Positions 21,659 to 33,841 of a stretch of DNA of 64,000 nt are shown piece by piece. Position 1 is the first letter of the stretch. Each line of letters opens with the position of its first letter. Under the pieces are notes generated by a model. It was not told the origin of the DNA. It saw only the letters and a program-made list of their open reading frames with translations, and searched no databases. Made by a program: the position numbers and the translations under genes. Source of the DNA: Gonium pectorale (taxonomy: Eukaryota > Chlorophyta > Chlorophyceae > Chlamydomonadales > Volvocaceae). The stretch lies in assembly GCA_001584585.1 (NCBI GenBank), contig LSYV01000037.1, positions 144,067-208,066 on the forward strand, in the 5' to 3' direction.

Positions 21659-24600
21659 ATGGACGGGTTCTACCCCTTTCTGCTTGGCGCGCTGGCCATT
21701 GTGGCCGTCGCGCTCAACTCGCTGTCCAGCTCGGAAGAGTTCGAGCCAGCACACAGCCTGCCGAACCCGGAGGCGCTGAAGCGGTTCCAGGCGTTCAGAT
21801 GGAACTACCTGGTGGTGTTCTGCCTCATGATGGGTGAGCGGGGCCACACTGGCCACGGCATAGCAACAGCCAGGACAGTGGGGAACAGGCACCCGGTACG
21901 GTCGCGCTGTGCCTCCTTACTCGGGGGGGCCCCAGCGCAGTCGATGGGCCCCCCTCCTCATCGCCGTTTGAGCGTCAGCAGGGTGGGCTTAGTCCGTGCG
22001 GTTTTGCACTCCCGCTCTGCGCCCGGGCCGGAACGAGGGCCGTGCGCTTGGCGCTGCACGGGTGTGGCACAGCCCTCGATGTGCCCACCGGCGCGTGGCG
22101 GGCAGCTGCCGGGCAGCAACACAAGCAATGTCCGCAGGGGCTGCCAAAGGCCCACCGCCACCAGCCACAGCCTGCTGCCATGCACGCACAACGCTCCTGC
22201 CGCCGCCGTCCGCGGCACTGCACCGTCATCTGTCGCGCGGGGGGTGGGGCACATACGCTAACCACGTGACCTGCGCCCCAGCACCCCGCCACCTCCCCAC
22301 CCGCACCCGCTCTGTACGCCCCGCCATGTGTTGTTGACCCCCGGACCGCCGCTCACCGCCCCTGCTCGCCGCAGCGGGGGACTGGCTGCAGGGGCCGTAC
22401 ATCTATGCGCTGTACGAGCACTACGGCTACACGGTGGGCGACATAGGCCAGTTCTTCATCATGGGCTTCGGCAGCTCGCTGGTGTTCGGCACCGTGGGGG
22501 GAGCGCTGGCGGACATCACGTGAGTACCCGCTGGCCGGGGAGGGGCGGTCCTGCGGCCGGGGAGAGGATACGAGAGGACGGCGGGGAGAGAGAACTGCGC
22601 GGGGCGCAGGGGCAGGCAGGGATGGTGGCAAAGGGGGGGTCAGGGCGATAAGTGCGCAGTCGGGGGAAAGCTGCATGGTGGCCCTGGGGGCATGCGAGGC
22701 AAGCGGGGCCAACGGCGCGGGGGGCGGCATGCGAGGGCGCGAGAAGGGGGTTACGGCGCGATGCGATGTGATGAGGTGCGACGCATGGGCGCCTCCGCCG
22801 GGCGGTGGCACGCGGTGCTGAGAGGCCGGGGCGGCGCGCGCTGGCTTTGCTGGCCGGCACATGCCGCCTCCGAGCACCTCGGCGCTGCGGCCCCGTTGCC
22901 ACCCGATGCACGCGAGGCACGTCACTCCTTCAACCTCACCTCCCGTCGTTTCCCTCGCAGCGGGCGGCGCAACGCCTCGCTGGCCTACGTGCTCACGTAC
23001 TGCCTGTCGTGCGCCACCAAGCACAGCTCCTCCTACTGGGTGCTCATGGCGGGCCGCATGCTGGGCGGCGTCGCCACCAGCCTGCTGTTCTCGGTGTTTG
23101 AGAGCTGGCTGGTCGCGGAGCACAACAGGCGGGGCTTCCCGGAGCCGCTGCTGGCCGACACGTGAGCGGGGCGGGAGGGCCGGCGGACAGGCGGGCGCGG
23201 GGGACGCTGGCTGTGCTTTGGGGGCTGCCGGGTGCCAGCTGCTTTGGGCAGGAGCGGGGGCCCTAGACGCACCATCCTGACAAGCCCTCCACCCTGCCCC
23301 CATTCCGCCCCCCTTGCTCACCCCCACCCTCACTCCCCGCCCCCACCCCATGCGCCCGCCCCCACATCACACACACAGCTTCTCTAAGGCCATCTTCCTG
23401 GGCGCGGGCCTCATGGCGATCGTGTCGGGGTTAGCGGGCAACGTGCTGGTGGAGGACCTGCGGCTGGGCCCGGTGGCGCCCTTCGACGCGGCCATCGTGG
23501 TCATGCTGGTGGGCGGGGCGCTGGTGGCGACCACCTGGCCCGAGAACTACGGCGACGCGGCCAGCCACCGGTCGCTGGTCGGGCAGCTGGCGCAGGGCTG
23601 GGCGGCCATCCGGGCGGGTGCGGCCGGGGCGTGCGGGGCATGCGTGTGTGGGTGGTGGTGGTGGTGGGTTTGGAAGGCATTCTCAGTGGCATGCGGGGGG
23701 TGCGGGGGGGGGGGTTAGCAGGGGAGCGTGACACGGGAGACGGCTGGCGTTGGGTGCAGTGGGACGGCGGGCGGGGAGAGGGGGGAAGGGGCGAGGGCAG
23801 AGCAGGGCGGCGGCATGCGGAGCGTGTAGACGGGCCGCCATGCCCTCTGGCAAGCCACCCTTTCGAACCGCTGCCGTTCCGCTGCGGCTGGGGCGCTGCG
23901 CCGCGGCCGAACCTGTTCCTGGATCCCCAGGCCCGCTCCCGAACCCGCCCTTCCCTGCCGCTTCCCTCACCCGCCCTCTGCCGCCTGCCCCCAGACTCCC
24001 GCATCGCGCTGCTGGGCGCCATGCAGTCCATGTTCGAGGCGTCCATGTACACCTTTGTGTTCCTGTGGACGCCCGCCCTGTCGCCCAACGGGGAGAAGAT
24101 CCCGCACGGCCTCGTCTTCTCGTGCTTCATGACGGCATGCATGGTGCGTGGGGCTGCGTGCCAAGCTGCGCAGCTGGGACTCTCTGCGGGCTCCGCGTAC
24201 CGTGTGTTGAGCCAGGTGCCCCCGGAGGGGCAGCGCTGCCGTAGGCGCCTGGGAGGCTGGTTAGCCTTGACGCTCCAGCAAAGCAGGAGCGGGGGCAGTC
24301 GGGGGCCAGCGCGGGGGCGCACCCCACTGGGCACCCCAATGCCACTGCTCTCCTCTCAGTGCCCCACAGATAAGGAACGGTGTGCGCCTCAGGATTCTCT
24401 TGCGTTGGCGTCTCCCGACTTCCAATGACCCCCAGCTCCTGCCCAAAAAACGCCCACACTCGTCCTGTTTGCTGCTGTTGCTGCTGCTGCAGGCAGGCAG
24501 CGCCGGCACTGGCGTCCTGATCCGGCGCCTCAGCCCGCAGCGGTACATGGGGCTGGTGTACGGCGTGGCGGCGGTGTCGCTGGCCGTACCGGTGATCTTC

Positions 24601-26292
24601 CACCTGGAGCGGAGGGAGACCGGGCGAGGTGAGCCGAGGGCGAACGAGCGGGGGAAGGGGTGCCACAGTGGCTGAGGCCGAGGGGGAGCAGGGGGAGGCG
24701 CAGGAGCCCGGGGCTTCCCATGAAGCCCGCGTCGTTAGCTGTGTGCTTGGGATGCGTGTTGAACTGGAACGACGCATACGACGAGCGTAAGCGCGAAAGG
24801 AAGGTAGTTGTTGTAGTACCCAGCTCCAGAGGCAGTCGAAGGGGTGACATCCCTGCATGTCAGTTCGGCGGCGACCACCGACGTAGCCGCCGATGGGATG
24901 CGTGTGTGCGCTTGGCTTAGGGTTGGGCAGGCGCACATCCAAGGGCGCGAGACTGCTCACGCGCGAGAGAGCAGGTCACAGCGGAATGGGCCGAGTCGTT
25001 TGCCGCCTCAGGTGTCTGCTGGCCGTTCGTCGCGCGCCGCGCCCCTGCTGGCACCCCACCCCACCGCTACCGCCACGGCAGCCTGCCAGGCTTGTCATCG
25101 CGGTTGCAAGCATCCCTGCGTTTGCCCCGGCATGTAGTTCGGTGCTGCCATGCTCCCTGTTACATGCTCTCTGACCTTTCGGTCGGTGCTGTGAAGGCGC
25201 CCGCTAACCCTGGCCGATGCCTCTCCTTCTCCCGCTACCGCCCCGCCCCCCCCCCCACCACCACACACGCGTGCCCGTACTCTGACAGGCGGCTCCTCCC
25301 TGGTTGACAACGGCGCGGGCGGCCTCTCACTCGCGGGCAAGCTGCAGCTGCTGGCGTTCTGCGGCTTTGAGGCGTGCATCGGCATCTTCTGGCCCAGCAT
25401 GATGGCGCTGAGGGCCAGCTACGTGCCCGAGGAGCTGCGCTCCACCATCATCAACATATTCCGGATGCCGCTCAACCTGTTTGTCTGCATTGTGTTGTAC
25501 AATGTGAGAGGGTGCGCGCGCGGGCGGGCGGGAGGGGTGAGGGCGTCGCTTGCTTGGGCGGGAGGGAGGGCTGGGGAAGGGACGGCGGCGGGCGGGGGTG
25601 GCGTGGGGGTATGGGGTGGGGGGTTGTTCGCACGGTGGGGTATGTGCGGCCGGGGGCAGAGGGAGGACTTTGGGGGTCAGTCCCGAAACGAGTGGTGGTG
25701 GTGGGAGGGGGCAGCTTGCCGCGGCCGTCACCAAGGCAACACTCTGCACCACCGCCATGCTCTGCCTCCCACACACCTGCGCCCCCATCCCTTCTCCTAC
25801 CACTCGCGCACCAGGCTCCACGCGTGTCATGGGTCGCGTGGCGTCTCCTGCCCGCAGGCCCTTCTCCAACCCGCACCCCATCCTCGCTCCCTCCGTGCCC
25901 ACGCCTTCGCGTGCCGCCCACCCGTGTGCCCCAACAACCGCCCGCATCCACCCCCGGCTCCCCCGACTCGTCAGGTCAGCGCCATCCCCCTGGCCGCCAT
26001 CCTGGCCATCTGCGTCGGCATGCTGCTGGCCTGCATGTTCTGCCAGGCGCAACTCAACCGCCTGACCTCCGACAAGCCCAGGACGGAGCCCGCCGATCAG
26101 CCGCTGCTGCCGCTGCCGGCGGGGCATGCCGCCGGGGCGGCGGGCAGCAGCACGGCGACGCCGGAGCCGACCGGCCGCCGGCACGCCGCCGCGGGCCGTC
26201 AGGCGGATGCGGCCCTCGGGGGCGCGCCGCGGTCGGCTGCGAGCCTGGTCATTCCCGTCACCAGCGATGGTAGCGACAAACAGGACACGTAG
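21659..26292 (+). CDS. MOT2: Molybdate-anion transporter, MOT2/MFSD5 family
   Basis: Major-facilitator-superfamily carrier of the MFSD5/MOT2 family, which imports molybdate for molybdenum-cofactor enzymes such as nitrate reductase. Eight exons: 21659-21833, 22375-22519, 22961-23161, 23379-23617, 23995-24143, 24493-24628, 25289-25503, 25975-26292; phases close to 525 residues. Visible family blocks: FRWNYLVVFCLMMAGDWLQG; YALYEHYGYTVGDIGQFF then FGSSLVFGTVGGALAD; the MFS loop DITGRRNASLAYVLTY; GRMLGGVATSLLFSVFESWL; FVFLWTPALSP; IFWPSMMALRASYVPEE with RSTIINIFRMPLN. About twelve hydrophobic segments. The ~80-residue C-terminal tail is polar, Ala/Gly-rich and presumably cytosolic. The start at 21659 is used rather than the ATG at 21654, which is out of frame. 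Could in principle carry another anion, but the family match is strong. Confidence 0.93.
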
Positions 26293-27276
26293 CTGCCGCG
26301 ACCTGCGGCTGCCGTGGCACTGGCCTCTGAGACACCGGGGCTCCCGGAAATCAATACTGCGTACGAGGTTACAGGATGGGGCGATAGGCAGATAGAGCAG
26401 CTAACGAAGAACGGGTCGGGAATGGGCCGCGTGTGGGGGTAATGCGGGCAGAGGCGGTTACGTCACGTACGTTACGAGGGAAGGGAAGGACACGGCCACA
26501 GTGGACCGTCCACTTTGTGGATCTAGCCCTCGGCTGAAAGTATGCACCAGGCACTGTTGTCATTAGCCCAGGAGCGTGCGACGGGGGCTCTACCGTTGGC
26601 TCGACATGGCTCGACGCTGCAGTACATGCATACACCGCACACCGCAGATGCGGCATGGCAACGACGCGCGTGGCCGGTGCAACTCGTACTCACGTGAGCG
26701 AATGCGTGGCCACTGGTATTGGACGGCGGCCCATCTTCTTCTCTGATAGATTGCAAGCAGCAGCGCATACGAGACAGAGCCTTTCTTTCTTGCATAAGTG
26801 TGAATACCGGCCCCGAGGTTGGCTGCCGGTGCGACTCTTTCAAAGGAAGGTGTGGGTTGGATGCTCGGATTGCTCGCAGTTCAAAAGCTGCAGAGAAAGT
26901 TGCCGAGTATGGTGATTGGGCTCGGTGAGCTAATGCCACATGCTATGGCAACCAGATATCCTGGCTTCGCATTTTGGTGCTGGTACTCTCTTCACCGTGT
27001 AGCACTGCGTGCCGGCTTTTAATGTTGAAATCCGGCAGGCATGCTTGTACTCACTGCCAGATGGAATTGCCTGGATGCTTTGATGCGTTCGAAAGCGGTT
27101 CGATATCCGGGCGAACACGGCCTGCACGACACATGTACGAACACAGAACAGTCGTCCCATGGGTCCGGAGTGACGAAGTCCGCCATCTCTCCTACATCAC
27201 TTACTAGGACAAACCCGAGATAACCCTTCAGTGGCAGGTACTCCCGTTCCCAGTTGTGCACAGGACCTGTCGGCCG
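26293..27276. other. Intergenic region MOT2 / LYR-motif gene
   Basis: About 1 kb between two plus-strand genes, with no supportable gene. The right half (about 26.7-27.2 kb) is distinctly less GC-rich and probably includes the promoter and 5' UTR of the LYR gene. Confidence 0.5.
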
Positions 27277-27739
27277 ATGAGCAGTAGTCATCAGCGAGTC
27301 GTGCTCACCAAGTACCGCGAGCTGCTGAGACTGATTGGCAGATTGGACTCTGATCGACGTGCATTGGCGCTGAACGAGGCCCGCACGACCATTCGTGCCC
27401 GACAAGCTGTCTCCGACCCCGCCGAACAGCTGCAGCACCTGAAGGAGCTAACCTCCAAGGTTGGGTTTCTGCGTATAACTACTCCGAAGCGACCCGGGGA
27501 AGTTCGCTCCGGAGTCTTCGTCATTCGCGACGGCAGGCTGGTGGAGGGCTCTGGCGACGCCAAAGGCACCAGGTAAGGATACGAGCCCTTTAAACATTGA
27601 TGAATGTAGCAAATCCTGACTGCGTACATGGTGCAGGGTTGCCGACGGCACCATTACACGTGATGAAGCCATCAAGCGGAACGAGCGGGACTTCAAGCGG
27701 TTCTATGGAGCACCCAAGCCCAAGAACATCCTATTCTAG
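27277..27739 (+). CDS. LYR-motif (Complex1_LYR family) small protein
   Basis: Two exons, 27277-27572 and 27637-27739, give 132 residues; the donor GTAAGG and acceptor GTGCAG keep the frame. The N-terminus (VVLTKYRELLRLIGRL) carries the LYR-type tripeptide as KYR, then an Arg-rich helix with ARTTIRARQAV and QLQHLKELTSKVGFLR, matching the short LYR fold. LYR proteins are usually mitochondrial accessory or assembly factors that bind acyl-carrier protein and help Fe-S or respiratory-complex assembly. The second half (TPKRP, then TRDEAIKRNERDFKRFYGAP) is longer than in minimal LYR proteins, and I cannot assign the subfamily. An in-frame ATG at 27256 would add seven residues (MHRTCRP); 27277 is preferred only for simplicity. 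Convergent with the INCENP-like gene. Confidence 0.8.
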
Positions 27740-28249
27740 GCGACCATAGCTGCACATTCGCACGGTGTACGGCTGTGTGCCGTGTGTATGACACGGCAGT
27801 AACGGAGTAAGGGAATTCCTTTAAACATTACGCACCACGGTTAACATATGGCCGATGTAAGGCACCCAACCCACATAAATCACGTAACGGCATGGGCACT
27901 CGCTGGTTGCCACGGCACATCGCATGCTCAGTAAGCTGAAGGGGCTGTGGAGGGGACATCCGAGGACTGGCGTAGATTATGCGTTCTTGTGCACACCCTT
28001 GCGACTGTACATGAAGACGTGAAAGCGCTCGATTGCAGGAGGCCGCGGTGAAGTTGCTCTAAAGCTTGTAACATCCAAACCTCTCATCCTCGCCCTCATG
28101 CCTCACGGCTGCTAGCCGTGTGCCTGCGCGGCACGAGGAGAACCCCACGTGAACCTCCCAAAGGCGCCCTTCACACCGCACATTGAGGTAACCATTACTG
28201 CCCGCAGCGCTGCCACGGGCCAGCCGCCAGGAACGTGCCCTCTACGACA
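27740..28249. other. Convergent intergenic region, LYR gene / INCENP-like gene
   Basis: 510 bases holding the 3' UTRs of two converging genes. Relatively A/T-rich, no gene seen. Confidence 0.5.
28067..28071 (+). terminator. Candidate polyadenylation signal TGTAA
   Basis: TGTAA 328 bases after the LYR gene stop, inside the convergent spacer. Position is plausible for a chlorophyte 3' UTR; unconfirmed. Confidence 0.35.
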
Positions 28250-31200
28250 TCAGAAGTCATCGGCGTCCCAGCAGCCGCTGCTGCCACGCCGCCTGTAGTC
28301 GCGCCGCGGCCGGCCGCGCATGTCGGTCTTGCCCGGTGGCGGCATGTCCGAGAAGACCTTGATAATGTCGATCGTCTTGGGGCAGGCGCCGAAAATGGCG
28401 TCCGCGTTGATCGTGTGTTGGGCGCGTAGGGCCTCCAGCACCTTGGCAGGTGCAGCCCACTCGGGCAGCGGCTTGCGCGCGCGGTGCGGCGAATCGTCCT
28501 CGTCGTCCTCAGTGTCAGACCTAGGGCCATACGACAGGTGAAGGGTTGATGTAAAGAACTCAAACTTGCGTAAGCCAGTGCAGCAGCTGCTGGGATCTAC
28601 CGTGATCAGTCGCAGAAACGGGGATGGACTGAGAGCTCCGCCCCACACCACGCAATGCCCCATCCTGATGCTCTCTGGGCCCGCCCCCCCGAGTCCCGCC
28701 CTGCCCCTTGCTACCCGAAGCTACCCAAAGCACGGCAAAGCTAGGTAGCCTGCGCACCTATATGGCGAAATTTCATAGCTTGTGAGCTGCGGTTTGGAGG
28801 CAGTGTTGGCCCCTGGAGTCCGCGGCTTGACTTGCATAATGTACGGCGACGTCTGAATGGCGTGCACATTGCGCTTCTCCTCCTCCGTAAGGTCTGCGGC
28901 ACCCGGCGTTGTGGTGTCACCCATCCCCCTCTGCGCATTGCTCCCCGTTGCCTGCGGCGGCGGTGCTGCCTGCTTGGCGCTGGGCGGCATGTTGCTGGCA
29001 GCCTGGCCTGCACCAGCGCCCGCCCCGGCTCCCGGCCGTGGCAGCATGGGCTTAGAAACGCCGACCACCGGCCCAGCCTCCCCTCGGTGCCCAGCGGCCT
29101 CCGCCTTCAACGCAGCGTTGTTTTGCGGGTGAATCGCCGGCAGGAGCTTGATCTGCATCTGGACGGCCGGAGACACCATGTTGGCAGCAGCGAGGCCCGT
29201 CTTGGGGCCGTGGCGTCCGAGCTCCCTTACGCCCCTGGTGTTTTGGCGGAAGCCATCCCCAAAGGCCCGATTCGGTGGCTCTCCGGCTCGGGCTTGATCT
29301 GGGCTCCGGACGAAGCTGCGAACGGGCGCAAGGAGGGAGAGGGTGCTAAATGCGGTGATTTGTGCAGGGAAGCCAAAGAACACGTCAAGTAACAAGCTCA
29401 GGACGTGATGCGAAAGATCAGGGCCACAGACGCGTATCCGTATGTGCTCCGGTGTCCGCGACGCGGCCCATTTCTGCTCGTTACTATCCCCAGACGCGTG
29501 TGCGCACATCAAGATGCTGCCCTTCAACGGCAGTGTGAGGGTGCCCTTCCTTTATAGCACTGTTAGCAAGAACACAACAGCGCCAAGTCTTTACTTGCGC
29601 CAACTGTTATGCAAGCATACCGGACACCCACCTCCTGCGCCAGCACCGCCCCCGTTAAGCGGTGGCCTCTTGCCCGGCGGGTGCACCGCAAGAGGATTAG
29701 CGCCGACCGCCGCTGGTGGTCGGAGCGCGCCTGCGCAGGTGCCCTGTCGCTGCATCTGCTTGGCCGCCTCGAAGTTCCGGAGCTTGTCATCCTTGGCCCT
29801 GGTCCGCGCCTCTAGCTCTGCCCGCCGCCGCTCCTCCTCCTCCTTGCGTTTTGCCTCCACACGTTTGTGCTTGTCAGCGAGGGTCTCAGCGGGTGGCGCA
29901 GCGGGCGCGGTGGGCGGCAACCGCGGAACACCGGACGCAGCCGCCGCGTTAGGCAGTGCAGCTCCAGCCGCAGCGGCCACAGCCGTGGCGACGGCCGCCA
30001 CGGCTGCGGTGTCATCACCCGCGGCAAGCGCGTCACTGCGGCAGGTGACATTTATCGATGGATTAGCAACTATGCAACAACAAGGCTAGTTAGCAACCAT
30101 GCGACAGCCCAGGTGAACCGCAACTATGCGACTGCAAGGTGGTTAGCAGTCATGCGACAGCAACGACGGATAACTTTTTGTCATTACACATTCGCCAGGG
30201 ACAGCGCCATCGAGTTGGGTCCGGTCGCTGCGCCGTACCGTGCTTGCGCGCCGGCTTTGTAGCTCAGCATGCCAGCTGCCAGGGATGAGGCGACGGGCGC
30301 TCCTGGGGCCGCTTTGCGCGCCACACTGAGGTCCACCGCTGTCCGCTTGGCCTGCTCCTCCTTGGCCTGGAAGAACGCGGCCTTGGCCTTGACGCTGCCG
30401 GGCATGGTTGCAGCGGTGCTGGGCGCGGACGCATCTGCAGGGACGGCGGATGAACGCGGTGCGTGACGATTGGGAAGCGGCGGCACGCTGTCACCAGCAG
30501 TAGCTGAACAAGAAGTATACGCTTCGGCGACGCGCTTGAGACAGGCATGTGCACCGGACGGGGAAGCACGCGCAGGGATGGCAAGAAAGTTTTAGGATAG
30601 CAGGATGCGTGTGATGCAAGGCGTGGCTGCGCTCTCCGCCGTCTACCGTTGCGCTTGTCATCAGCTGTGATTGCCGGCTTAGCGGCTGTGGGCATCTGAG
30701 CAGGCGCGGCGGTCGTGCACGTCGCGGTCGTGCCGGCCTCCGCATCGGGCTGGGCGGCACCTATGGGCAGCGGTGTGGGGCGCGCAGCGCCCGCTGCCTG
30801 CCCAGCAGGTGCCGCAGACTTGCCGGCGCCGGCGGCAACTGCCGCCGCAGGGGCGGAAGCGCCATCGGGTTGGATCTGCCGGCGCTCAGCCGCAGCAGCA
30901 CGCGCCTGCGCCCGCTCAGCTGCGCGCGCCGCCTCCTTATGCTTGGCGGCCTGGGCAGCCTCTAGAGCCTTCACCTACAAGGGCAGTGTTATGATGGTTT
31001 GAAGGTGTGTTGAACATTGCTTTCATGCACTCCCACGCCGATGCCTGCGGCCTTGCGCATACCTCGGATCGCAAGCATGTGAGATATGATCATACGACAC
31101 CCAGATCCCCAGTCCAGAGCAGCTTACAACAGAGCGCGTTGTAAACGTTCCACGGTATCTGAACTCTCTGTTGTACTTGGAAGACTTCGTGGCTTACGCC

Positions 31201-33841
31201 CATGCTGCTGAGGCGCAAGGTTCAAGTGAAGCGTCCCTGTGGCCAACCGGCCCTCACACGGGGCATTTACCTTGACTTGCTTCTTGCCGGCAGCTGGCGG
31301 CGGCGACGGCGCAACGCGTGTCGGCAAGAAGCTGCGCATGCTGGAAACAAGGTTGCCGCCCTTGGCTTTGTGCGCTTGTGCCGCATCCGAGGGACCCGCG
31401 GCGCCGCCATCGTCTTGCCCAGCGGCCGGCTGTTCATCCGCAGCCTCCGTATCGGCTGGCAGACTTGAGCCGTGGTCCGCGGAGTCTGAGCTGCCGGAGG
31501 GCCCGGCCCCAGTCCCTGCTTCCCGCTCAGGCTGGTCCAGCACGGTGCCTTGCCGCGCCGTGGAAGCAGCACCTGCATTGCACTGCTCCCAGGCCCGGTC
31601 AACTGCTTGCTCATCCTGCTCAGCAGTCGTGTCCTCTTGATTCTCGTCAGAGGACCCTGTGGCTGCGCCGTTTGTATCATGGGCCATCTCTGCGCTGCTA
31701 CGGACCTCCGGCTGATCCTGCAGGGCCTCCTCGTCCGGCACCGCTGCAGCTTCCTCAGTGGGATCCTCGAATGCCTCCTCCTGCTGTATGTCAGGCAAAC
31801 AAGCAAGGCTTGGCGGGCGGATCCCCACAGCGAGCGACAGCGAGCGGTGACGGGCCTCGGGCCTGGCAGCCATCGCTTTCTCCTCAGCTGCCTCCGCCTC
31901 TGGCTCGGGCCCATCCTGCTCAGCGGTGTTTGGCATGGCGCCTTCATCCGCAAGATGGGATTCCGAGGATCTGCAGACGTCGGCGTGAGGGAGCGGCGAT
32001 GACGCGGCTAGAGCTGACTGGGAAGGCTCGCCCGCAATGGACCCGGGCTCGGCCCCGGCCGACCCACATGCGCCCGCCTCCTCGAACGGCTCAGCTGCTA
32101 GTGGGTACGCCTTGTCGCTGTCGGGGTCAGATCCTTGGTCCGCTGGCGCGCCGAAGTGGTGAATCGTCGGCGACTCATGCTCCTTGGGCTGCGTGCCGAA
32201 GCAGAAGCCGCCGAGAGAAGGGCTTCGCCCCTCCGTGCAAGGCAGCTTGGAAAGGCCGCCTGCATCGTCTGGCGGGGCATCGACAGGGTCGGTTGCGGAG
32301 CCATCCGGGGCACCGGAAGGCAACGGTGCTTTCGCCGCGCCCTCCTCGTCTGCGGCCGCCTTGGCCTCGGCAGCGCTTGCGATCTCCGGCACGGCTGCAG
32401 CTGCACTGGAGATCAGTGGCGCTGGCTTGCCGCCGAGCATCGCAACGGTGGCCGCGACAGAGGCTGGCATCCGCACAAAAGCAGCCGCCGTCGACGGGCC
32501 TGCCTGCTGAGCCTTCATAGACAGCTGCGGTGGCGGCGGCAACGGCGGTGGCGGTGGCGGCGGAAGCGGCGGTGGTGGAGGCGGGGCGGTCGTGCCCGCA
32601 CCTCGCGGGCAGGGCCCCTGCTGCTGCGCTTCTGAAGCGGGCCCCGACACAGCCTCCTCCATGACCGGGACAGTCCCAGGCGCTGACCGGCCCCTGCACG
32701 TAGGGGACTCAACCAAGGGCGGAAGCTCGGTCTCCACAGCCTGCTTGGTCTTCGGGTTGAGGCCCGGCGAGGCGAGTTGGGCATCCTGGACGTCCCGCTT
32801 CTGACGCGCAGCTCGTCCGCGGGCTGGCTTTGGGGCAGCTGCCGGTGCTGTTGGCAGCGGCGCGGTAGTGGCCGCGGCTGCTGCGTGACCGCGCCGCGAG
32901 CGCGTCACGCGTGGTGAAGGAATGGGCGCTGCTGGTGCGGCTGACTCCGCTGCCGCCGCTTCTGACGTGCCCATCGTCTCTTCTGCAGCTTCACCTGCCG
33001 GCTTGCCTTGCTGTTTACGAGATCTTCCCCGTGTCCGTGGCTGCGACTTTGCCGGGGCATCCTGCAATTCTTCGGCTGGCCGAACGCAATCCGCAGCCTG
33101 CTGCAAGACAGCCGGTAGAGTGGAGGCGCTGGCGCCTGGACCGGCCTTTGCTGCTGCTGCTGCTGACGCCGCCTCCGTCGTCTTCAATTCCGTGTCCCCC
33201 GAGGCCGGGGCAGCAGCGGCCTTCTCGCTGGCAGCCGCCTGGCCTTTAGCCCGCTTGGAGGCTGCGCCACGTCCGGCAGCGCGGCCACGCTTCCGCCCAG
33301 CGGCCGGGGGCTTACTTGGCCCCGCCTCTGGCTGCTCCTCGCCCTCCTGGCTTGCGGCGCGTTCGTTGGCATTGTCTTCAGGCTGCTCCACAGAGGGAGG
33401 GCCAGCCTCAGCGACGCCTTGGGGCGGCTCGGCAGGTGCAGCCTCGTCGGCCGCAGCAGTCGTGCCAACCTGCTGCTGTGGCTGCTCGCTGGCTGCCGCT
33501 GCAGCTTCGCCCTGTTGGCCTTCCGAAGACTCGGGCTCTGCTTTGTTTCCCTTCTTGCGGCGCGTGCCCTGCGTGGGGCACAGGCAGGACGCATAAAGCA
33601 TGGGCGTTCACAACAAAGCCTTCAATGGTGAAGCGACGAGGCGCTAATCCCTTACATCAGATGTGCTCGCTATCACGTTGCGGTTCCTCAGCTGGTACAC
33701 GCGCTGCGCGGCCTGCGCGACAAGCCCTTGAACCTCGGCCTTAGCGGCAGCTGCGATCTCCTCCATACGACGCTGTGTATCTTGCTCTTTCACTATCCAT
33801 CCCTCTAAACGCGCCAGCACGTCTTTTGCAGCGGCTGTCAT
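28250..33841 (-). CDS. INCENP-like protein (chromosomal passenger complex scaffold)
   Basis: Seven exons: 33841-33656, 33568-31271, 30974-30647, 30503-30188, 30035-29632, 29298-28758, 28520-28250; every phase closes, giving 1447 residues. The call rests on the C-terminal ~95 residues: EISPYRSDTEDDEDDSPHR joined across the last intron, then KPLPEWA and NADAIFG. This is the IN-box order (Tyr, Ser-Asp acidic cluster, P-x-WA, IFG) through which INCENP binds and activates Aurora kinase; the C-terminus RRRGSSGCW resembles the phosphorylated TSS-type site. Upstream are highly charged helices (AKHKEAARAAERAQARAAAA and KRVEAKRKEEEERRRAELEA), fitting the coiled coil or single helix of INCENP. Exon 2 (766 codons) is low-complexity Ala/Glu/Pro with a poly-Pro run. 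The N-terminal ~60 residues are helical and presumably the Survivin/Borealin-binding end, but I cannot prove it. Exon 6 start is the least certain boundary. Confidence 0.8.

Noticed and set aside
31124..31270. Extension of INCENP-like exon 2 to the in-frame stop at 31124
   Set aside because: A good GTAAAT donor at 31270 and an in-phase helical exon at 30974 lead on to the IN-box. Stopping here would lose the conserved C-terminus.
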